This document shows, piece by piece, positions 1 through 4,276 of a DNA stretch of 8,621 nt. The notes under the pieces were generated by a model, which saw only the letters and a program-made list of their open reading frames with translations, was not told the DNA's origin and ran no database searches. The position numbers and the translations under genes are program-made. Source of the stretch: an uncultured Eubacteriales bacterium (GTDB lineage Bacteria; Bacillota; Clostridia; Peptostreptococcales; Anaerovoracaceae); contig CADBSP010000038.1 in NCBI GenBank assembly GCA_902797405.1, forward strand, positions 1 through 8,621, read 5' to 3'. Numbering within the stretch: the stretch's first letter is position 1; each line of letters opens with the position of its first letter.

Positions 1-33
1 GAGTATTCCGAGGATAGTGGATCCGATGAATAA
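1..33 (+). CDS. possible 3' end of an upstream gene (partial)
   Basis: Reading from base 1, the frame stays open for ten codons (EYSEDSGSDE) and ends at TAA 31-33, which would overlap the RNase M5 start by eight bases. In many Firmicutes the gene before rnmV is tatD (a metal-dependent DNase family), so this could be its tail. Ten codons cannot identify a protein, and an open frame this short can occur by chance. The acidic tail resembles the charged additions in neighbouring proteins but is not diagnostic. Confidence 0.25.
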   Translation, partial: EYSEDSGSDE

Positions 34-802
34 CCAGATAAAAGAGATAATTGTCGTCGAAGGAAGAGACGACACAAATGCAATAAAAAGAGCCGTGGAT
101 GCTGTGACCATAGAGACCCACGGCTTTGGTATTTCTGAAGAAACCTGGAACAAACTGGACTGGGCGTATAAAGAAAAGGGCATCATCATTTTTACCGACC
201 CCGACCATGCAGGAAATGAAATTCGTCGAAGGATAAAGGAAAAATATCCTGAAGCAAAGGAAGCATTTTTGTCCAGAAAAAAGGCTTCGCTCTTTGCTAA
301 GGAAAGCAATAGAGAAAACGAGAATCAAAAGACTGATCATGAAATAGAGGACAGGAAGAAGGAAAGAAAAGCACAAAGAGCAATCGATATAGGAATTGAA
401 AACGCAGGGCCGGATGATATAAGGGAAGCATTATCAAAGGCGCATGCAACATATTATGATGACGATTGCGAAAACGGGATTAAGTTAGACATAGAAGATG
501 CCGGTAAAAATAATAAAAAATGCAGAGGTTATACCGGAGAAGACAATAAGACAATAAAAGACGATACCGATAAAAATTCGAATGAGAATTCGGGAAAGTG
601 GATTCCATATATATTAAAGGATTTGGAAGATGGTATGCTAATAGGATTCCCTGACTCCAAAGACAGAAGAGAAGCCTTGGGTGATATTCTCGGAATCGGA
701 TATTCCAACGGAAAGAGTCTACTAAAAAAACTAAACGGCATGAGGATACCGAAGGAAGACTTTAAAAAAGCAATAAAGAAGATAGACGAAAACAATAAAT
801 AA
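26..802 (+). CDS. rnmV: Ribonuclease M5 (5S rRNA maturation), expanded by charged insertions
   Basis: RNase M5 cuts the 5S rRNA precursor on both sides to give mature 5S rRNA; it is a cytoplasmic Toprim-domain nuclease. The N-terminal Toprim core is clear: KEIIVVEGRDD with the conserved acidic residue E12, then IIIFTDPDHAGNEIRR with the metal-binding D58 and D60. The C-terminal family block follows (GMLIGFPDSKDRREALGDIL and IGYSNGKSLLKKL, about 203-236). The protein has 258 residues, against roughly 180-190 for typical members. The excess lies in two hydrophilic stretches rich in Lys, Glu, Asn and Asp, about residues 94-117 and 145-189. I chose ATG 26 because family members begin a few residues before the KEIIVVEG block and because AGGAT at 11-15 is ten bases upstream. 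A GTG at 17 in the same frame would sit almost on that Shine-Dalgarno. rsmA follows, the usual Firmicutes order. Identification is secure; only the effect of the inserts is uncertain. Confidence 0.93.
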   Translation: MNNQIKEIIVVEGRDDTNAIKRAVDAVTIETHGFGISEETWNKLDWAYKEKGIIIFTDPDHAGNEIRRRIKEKYPEAKEAFLSRKKASLFAKESNRENENQKTDHEIEDRKKERKAQRAIDIGIENAGPDDIREALSKAHATYYDDDCENGIKLDIEDAGKNNKKCRGYTGEDNKTIKDDTDKNSNENSGKWIPYILKDLEDGMLIGFPDSKDRREALGDILGIGYSNGKSLLKKLNGMRIPKEDFKKAIKKIDENNK

Positions 803-907
803 AAAAACAGATAGAGAAGACAGCCGAAAAATCAAATCAGAAAACGAATAGAGAAGATATCCGAAGGAATAATTTATAAAGCAACAGAAAAGATAGCTGA
901 AAGAAGA
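771..907 (+). repeat. four imperfect 36-38-bp spaced purine-rich repeats at the end of rnmV and in the rnmV-rsmA spacer
   Basis: A degenerate unit of the form AATAGAGAAGATA-CCGAA recurs four times. The cores are at about 774-790 (inside the last codons of rnmV), 811-828, 848-865 and 884-901, spaced 38, 37 and 36 bases apart. Copies 2 and 3 are the most alike (ATAGAGAAGA identical, then CAGCCGAA and TATCCGAA). This repeat accounts for most of the 114-base gap between rnmV and rsmA, where I see no terminator, promoter or open gene. Since the period is not a multiple of three, it is not a coding repeat. The composition is A/G-rich, so part of the resemblance could be compositional. Confidence 0.5.
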
Positions 908-916
908 GATTGAAAA

Positions 917-1855
917 ATGGATCTTTGTTCTATATCCACAATCAAATATATTCAAAAGGTTTTTGGTTTTAAAAATGCCAAGAGCCTGGGACAGAATTTT
1001 TTGCTGGATTCAGATGTAATCAAAGCTATGGCTGATGCAGCGGGCCTTGGCTCCGATGATTTGGCAATAGAGATAGGCCCGGGAATCGGAGTCCTTACGC
1101 ACGAAATTGCAAAGAGAGCGGGAAAGGTTATTGCCGTGGAAATAGATAAGGCCCTCCTCCCCGTGCTTCAGTATACTTTGGCTGAACACAATAACGTGGA
1201 GGTTATTAACCAGGATATTCTAAAGACGGATTTAGGGAAACTGATTGCAGAGAACCTTCCCATTTCAGAGAATCTTCCTATGGAAATAAACCAAAGTGAG
1301 GGAAGCGAAATTGATTCCGTAAGTGACGGCAATAAAAATACAGTAAAAAGGAACCATGTAAAGATTCTCGGGAATCTTCCCTACTACATCACGACGCCGA
1401 TAATAACGGAACTTTTGGAAAACCATGTGCCTGCCAAATCAATAACGATTATGATGCAAAAGGAAGTGGCAGAAAGAATTGTTGCTGACCCCGGAAGCAA
1501 AACTTACGGAGCCATCTCCGTCATGGTTCAGTATTACTGCCAGGTGGAAAAAGTAATCGAAGTTCCGAGGGACAGCTTCTTCCCTGCACCAAAGGTGGAC
1601 TCAGAAGTTCTCAATCTAATCATCAGGGATGAGCCTGCGGTAAAGGTGAGGGATCAGTCTTTGTTTTTCCGTCTGGTCAAAGCCGGATTCGGGCAAAGGA
1701 GAAAGACTCTTTCAAATTCACTAACCGGAACCGGAATTGAGAAAGAAAGAATCCTTGATGCGCTAAAGCAGACGGGAATAGATGGAACCAGAAGAGCAGA
1801 GACTTTGTCCCTGGAGGAATTCGCGGCGCTAACGGAGGCCCTAATCCAAGTATGA
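917..1855 (+). CDS. rsmA: 16S rRNA (adenine1518-N6/adenine1519-N6) dimethyltransferase RsmA (KsgA)
   Basis: RsmA uses S-adenosylmethionine to dimethylate two adjacent adenines in the 3' hairpin of 16S rRNA, a late step of 30S assembly; loss gives kasugamycin resistance. Visible motifs are KSLGQNFLLD (22-31), the SAM-binding glycine loop EIGPGIG (52-58), the ribose-binding acidic E75 in VIAVEID, D100 in NQD, and the catalytic motif IV NLPY (153-156) followed by YITTPII. The C-terminal half has FFPAPKVDSEV and FGQRRKTLSNSL, also typical. At 312 residues it is about 20 longer than common Firmicutes versions. The extra length is a hydrophilic segment (about 111-146) just before the NLPY strand. 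ATG 917 gives an N-terminus in register with the family, but the preceding AAGAAGAGA is only a moderate Shine-Dalgarno. The stop overlaps the rlmH start as ATGA, indicating translational coupling. Confidence 0.96.
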   Translation: MDLCSISTIKYIQKVFGFKNAKSLGQNFLLDSDVIKAMADAAGLGSDDLAIEIGPGIGVLTHEIAKRAGKVIAVEIDKALLPVLQYTLAEHNNVEVINQDILKTDLGKLIAENLPISENLPMEINQSEGSEIDSVSDGNKNTVKRNHVKILGNLPYYITTPIITELLENHVPAKSITIMMQKEVAERIVADPGSKTYGAISVMVQYYCQVEKVIEVPRDSFFPAPKVDSEVLNLIIRDEPAVKVRDQSLFFRLVKAGFGQRRKTLSNSLTGTGIEKERILDALKQTGIDGTRRAETLSLEEFAALTEALIQV

Positions 1856-2331
1856 AAATAAAAATAATAGCAGTTGGAAAGCTGAAGGAAAAATACTGGA
1901 CGGATGCAGTCCGGGAATATATGAAGAGACTTGGCGCCTATTCTGATCCTGAAATAATAGAAATCAAGGAAGCCAAACTGACAGGGACGGGTGCCGCTTC
2001 CGAGGAGCAGGTTAAGGTAGAAGAAGGTAGATCAATAATAAATGCTTTGGGCTCTTCCAATCCCTTTGTTATAACATTGGAGATAAAGGGAAAGAAGTTT
2101 TCTTCCGAGGAATTGGCAGATAAAATAAACGCCCTTGCTGTTGAGGGAAAGAGCGAGATTGTCTTTATCATCGGAGGAAGCCTGGGCCTATCAAAGGAAG
2201 TAAGCGACAGGGCTAACCTTAAGTTATCCTTTTCCGATATGACATTTCCTCATCAAATGATGCGAGTTATTCTTTTGGAACAGATATATAGGAGTTTTAA
2301 AATAATACGAGGAGAGACATATCATAAATAA
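1852..2331 (+). CDS. rlmH: 23S rRNA (pseudouridine1915-N3)-methyltransferase RlmH
   Basis: RlmH is a small SPOUT-class (trefoil-knot) methyltransferase that methylates pseudouridine 1915 in helix 69 of 23S rRNA on assembled 70S ribosomes. It has the standard family length of 159 residues and all landmark blocks: MKIKIIAVGKLKEKYW at the start, FVITLEIKGKKFSSEELA (72-89), the SAM-binding knot segment FIIGGSLGLS (105-114), and the C-terminal HQMMRVILLEQIYRSFKI (134-151) ending in the characteristic YHK. The start codon overlaps the rsmA stop by four bases, so its translation is probably coupled to rsmA and both rRNA methyltransferases are made together. The intact YHK end argues that TAA 2329-2331 is the true terminus even though the reading frame beyond it stays open. 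Confidence 0.97.
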   Translation: MKIKIIAVGKLKEKYWTDAVREYMKRLGAYSDPEIIEIKEAKLTGTGAASEEQVKVEEGRSIINALGSSNPFVITLEIKGKKFSSEELADKINALAVEGKSEIVFIIGGSLGLSKEVSDRANLKLSFSDMTFPHQMMRVILLEQIYRSFKIIRGETYHK

Positions 2332-2351
2332 AATAGACTCGAGGGACAATC

Positions 2352-2433
2352 AAAACCTCGCAAAGAAAGCAAACCTTGCAAAGAAAGCAACCCTTGCATA
2401 GAAAGCAACCCTTGCATAGAAAGCGAGGTTTTT
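2352..2433 (+). terminator. terminator-like or attenuator-like hairpin with the 18-bp repeats in its loop
   Basis: AAAACCTCGC at 2352-2361 is perfectly complementary to GCGAGGTTTT at 2423-2432, and the right arm ends in a run of five T (2429-2433). This is the form of an intrinsic terminator, but the loop is about 61 bases and consists of the tandem repeats. Such a large loop lowers the expected stability. The right arm also contains GAGG (2425-2428), eight bases before ATG 2437, so folding would hide the ribosome binding site of the next gene. The left arm can instead pair with CGAGG at 2340-2344 (five base pairs, 11-base loop). The pairings are seen in the sequence; regulatory function is inferred. 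Confidence 0.5.
2353..2424 (+). repeat. four tandem 18-bp repeats between rlmH and rnhA
   Basis: Four head-to-tail copies with exact 18-base period: AAACCTCGCAAAGAAAGC (2353-2370), AAACCTTGCAAAGAAAGC (2371-2388), and AACCCTTGCATAGAAAGC twice, identical (2389-2406 and 2407-2424). Since the period is six codons, the frame shared by rlmH and rnhA reads a degenerate hexapeptide (K/N)P(R/C)(K/I)ES through the block. The outermost copies supply the two arms of a hairpin. Identity of the last two copies points to recent duplication by slippage or unequal exchange. There are no unique spacers, so it is not a CRISPR array. Confidence 0.9.
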
Positions 2434-2436
2434 AAT

Positions 2437-3036
2437 ATGAACAAATTAAATCACTTATTTGCCTTGACGCTTTCTTTGATTTATAATTCCAACATGAGCA
2501 TTTTAAAGATTTATACGGACGGAGCCTGCTCCGGAAATCAAAACGAAAACAATATAGGTGGGTGGGGCGCGATACTGGAGTTCGGCGAAAACATGAAAGA
2601 GCTTCACGGTGGAGAGCCCGATACCACCAATAATAGAATGGAGCTAACCGCTGTAATTGAGGCCTTTAAGGCGCTTAAGCGCGACGACCTAAAGATTCAG
2701 GTTTTTACCGACAGTTCCTATGTGGCAAATTGCTTCAGAGAAAGATGGCATGTTGCCTGGCAAAAGAATGGCTGGAAAAATTCCAGAAAGGAGCCGGTTG
2801 AAAACAGAGAACTTTGGGAAGAGCTTCTTTCTTTGGTATCAAAAAACAGGGTGATTTTTTACCGTGTTAAGGGACATGTTAATATCGATTCCCCTAATAC
2901 CAATCTTGAAGGACATTATCAGAAGTTTAGAGAGATGAACGGCCCCGGATTCACATACGAGGATTTCATCCATGTGACAAAGATGAATAATCGGGCAGAT
3001 GCTTTGGCAAACCAGGGGATTGATGAAAACCGCTAA
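2437..3036 (+). CDS. rnhA: Ribonuclease HI with an N-terminal extension and an insertion before the last catalytic Asp
   Basis: RNase HI degrades the RNA strand of RNA-DNA hybrids (R-loops, lagging-strand primers) in the cytoplasm using two divalent metal ions. All four catalytic carboxylates are visible, numbered from ATG 2437: D28 in IYTDGACSGN, E69 in TNNRMEL, D92 in FTDSSYV and D188 in NNRADALANQG. YRVKGHVNID carries the conserved KGH block. Between KGH and D188 there is an insertion of about 30 residues relative to the E. coli-type enzyme. The conserved domain begins at internal ATG 2494 (MSILKIYTDG), and the preceding 19 residues are a hydrophobic extension unusual for the family. ATG 2437 has GAGG at a spacing of eight bases, whereas ATG 2494 has no obvious Shine-Dalgarno, so I prefer 2437 for now. 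The function is secure; the start is not. Confidence 0.9.
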   Translation: MNKLNHLFALTLSLIYNSNMSILKIYTDGACSGNQNENNIGGWGAILEFGENMKELHGGEPDTTNNRMELTAVIEAFKALKRDDLKIQVFTDSSYVANCFRERWHVAWQKNGWKNSRKEPVENRELWEELLSLVSKNRVIFYRVKGHVNIDSPNTNLEGHYQKFREMNGPGFTYEDFIHVTKMNNRADALANQGIDENR

Positions 3037-3055
3037 CTGAATATGGAGATAGTAT

Positions 3056-4102
3056 ATGAAAACCATCAAGATTTCCGGCCACAGGCCATATGATATTATT
3101 GTCGAAAAGGGTGCGATAGAAAACATCTCCCGATTTATTCCGGATATCTATTCCTCCCCGAGAAAATATTGCATCATTACCGACTCCACGGTAAACGGTC
3201 ATTATGCAGAGGTTGTGACAGCCAGTTTAAGAGAGGCAGGTCACTCCACCTTTAAGATTCTCTTCCCTGCAGGGGAGCATTCGAAGAATATTACCACCTA
3301 TTCAAATATATTGGAATCTCTGGCGGAAGAAGGTTTCACCAAAAGCGATATCGTGATTGCGCTTGGCGGAGGAACCGTCGGCGACATCGCAGGGTTCGTT
3401 GCGGGAACATATATGCGAGGTGTCAATTACTTCTTTATTCCAACCACGCTACTTGCGATGGTCGATTCCGCACTTGGAGGAAAAACAGGTGTTAACCTTT
3501 TGGAGGGAAAAAACCTGGTGGGACTCTTTTGGAATCCGTCCTTGGTTATCACTGATCCTCTAATTCTCAATTCGCTTCCCGAAGAAGTTCTGAAGGATGG
3601 CCTAGTTGAAGCATTGAAGGCCGGTGTTGTTTCAGACTCCAGTTTGGTTCAATACATCCAGGACAGACGCTATGACTACATAATCGACAGATGCATTTCC
3701 ATCAAAAGGCCTTTGGTTGAGGTTGACGAATACGATACCGGACTCAGGCAGCTTCTAAGTTTCGGGCACACCTTTGGCCATGGCATAGAGAAACTGTCGA
3801 CCTATAGCATTAGCCACGGTGAAGCTGTTGCAATAGGTATGGTATCGGAAGCCAGAGCAGCATATGGAGCAGGTTATACCAGAACCGACATCACGGGTGA
3901 GCTAACCTCTTTGCTAAACGAGCTGGGATTCCAAACAGAACTTCGTTTCTCATTCGAAGAAATCTATGAACAAACTCTGATAGATAAAAAAATCCGAGAC
4001 GGTTTCATGAATATCATCGTCCCGGAGGTTATCGGAAAATGCTCCATAAGAAAAATCACTCTATCTGAATTGGAGGGCTATGTGAGAGCGGCCTTCCGTT
4101 AA
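3056..4102 (+). CDS. aroB: 3-dehydroquinate synthase
   Basis: AroB converts 3-deoxy-D-arabino-heptulosonate 7-phosphate to 3-dehydroquinate, the second step of the shikimate pathway, using NAD+ and a divalent metal in the cytoplasm. The NAD-binding region is intact: ALGGGTVGDIAGFVAGTYMR (102-121), then FIPTTLLAMVDSALGGKTGV and NLVGLFWNP. Metal ligands are visible as E185 in GLVEALK, H238 in SFGHTFGH and H254 in SHGEAVAIGM. At 348 residues it has normal length for the family. ATG 3056 is preceded by GGAG (3044-3047) at good spacing. Only 19 bases separate it from rnhA, so it is likely co-transcribed. No other shikimate gene is visible, so aroB stands apart from an aro cluster within this window. 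No missing residues are seen. Confidence 0.96.
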   Translation: MKTIKISGHRPYDIIVEKGAIENISRFIPDIYSSPRKYCIITDSTVNGHYAEVVTASLREAGHSTFKILFPAGEHSKNITTYSNILESLAEEGFTKSDIVIALGGGTVGDIAGFVAGTYMRGVNYFFIPTTLLAMVDSALGGKTGVNLLEGKNLVGLFWNPSLVITDPLILNSLPEEVLKDGLVEALKAGVVSDSSLVQYIQDRRYDYIIDRCISIKRPLVEVDEYDTGLRQLLSFGHTFGHGIEKLSTYSISHGEAVAIGMVSEARAAYGAGYTRTDITGELTSLLNELGFQTELRFSFEEIYEQTLIDKKIRDGFMNIIVPEVIGKCSIRKITLSELEGYVRAAFR

Positions 4103-4199
4103 TGCATAACAAAAATCCCCGCGTGTTTGAAAAACTAATAATTGATGGGAATAAAGTTATAAAGAAAAATTAAGAAAAAACAGCGACTCAATCCATGCG

Positions 4200-4224
4200 A
4201 ATTCTATCCTGATGTGATAGAATT
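4200..4224. promoter_or_regulatory. perfect 9-bp palindrome: AT-rich terminator or operator overlapping the -35 box
   Basis: AATTCTATC (4200-4208) and GATAGAATT (4216-4224) are exact reverse complements around a 7-base centre (CTGATGT). A short T-rich stretch (GTTTTATT) follows. The stem has only two G-C pairs and the T tract is broken, so as a terminator after aroB it would be weak. The right arm covers the first two bases of the putative -35 element (TTGTTT, 4223-4228), a typical place for a repressor site. The rest of the 174-base gap 4103-4276 holds the promoter annotated next and otherwise AT-rich sequence with no recognisable gene or riboswitch. Confidence 0.5.
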
Positions 4225-4252
4225 GTTTTATTAAAAAATTTATTCATATAAT
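4223..4252 (+). promoter_or_regulatory. sigma-A-type promoter for the cell-envelope operon
   Basis: A consensus -10 hexamer TATAAT lies at 4247-4252, with TTGTTT at 4223-4228 as -35 and an 18-base spacer. Transcription would start near 4259, leaving a leader of about 18 bases that is almost entirely the ribosome binding site AAGGAAG (4263-4269) before ATG 4277. With such a short leader there is no room for a riboswitch downstream of this start. It is the best promoter match in the window and sits where the gene content changes from housekeeping to envelope functions. Confidence 0.65.
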
Positions 4253-4276
4253 TGCGATATATAAGGAAGAAAAACT

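Noticed and set aside
17..25. GTG 17 as the start of RNase M5
   Set aside because: It lies one base after the likely Shine-Dalgarno and adds three residues not expected in the family; ATG 26 fits better.
529..955. Two - strand open frames rich in Phe, Ser and Leu
   Set aside because: They are the reverse of purine-rich rnmV sequence and its spacer. The hydrophobic appearance is an effect of composition.
2353..2424. CRISPR-like array
   Set aside because: The 18-bp units are directly adjacent with no unique spacers, and no cas genes are present.
4127..4163. Second promoter (TTGAAA with AATAAA or TATAAA)
   Set aside because: The -10 at acceptable spacing is poor, and the better TATAAA lies 25 bases from the -35. 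The promoter at 4223-4252 is much stronger.
4103..4260. Riboswitch (such as cyclic di-GMP) upstream of the CWB2 gene
   Set aside because: No conserved riboswitch core is visible, and the predicted transcription start leaves a leader of only about 18 bases.
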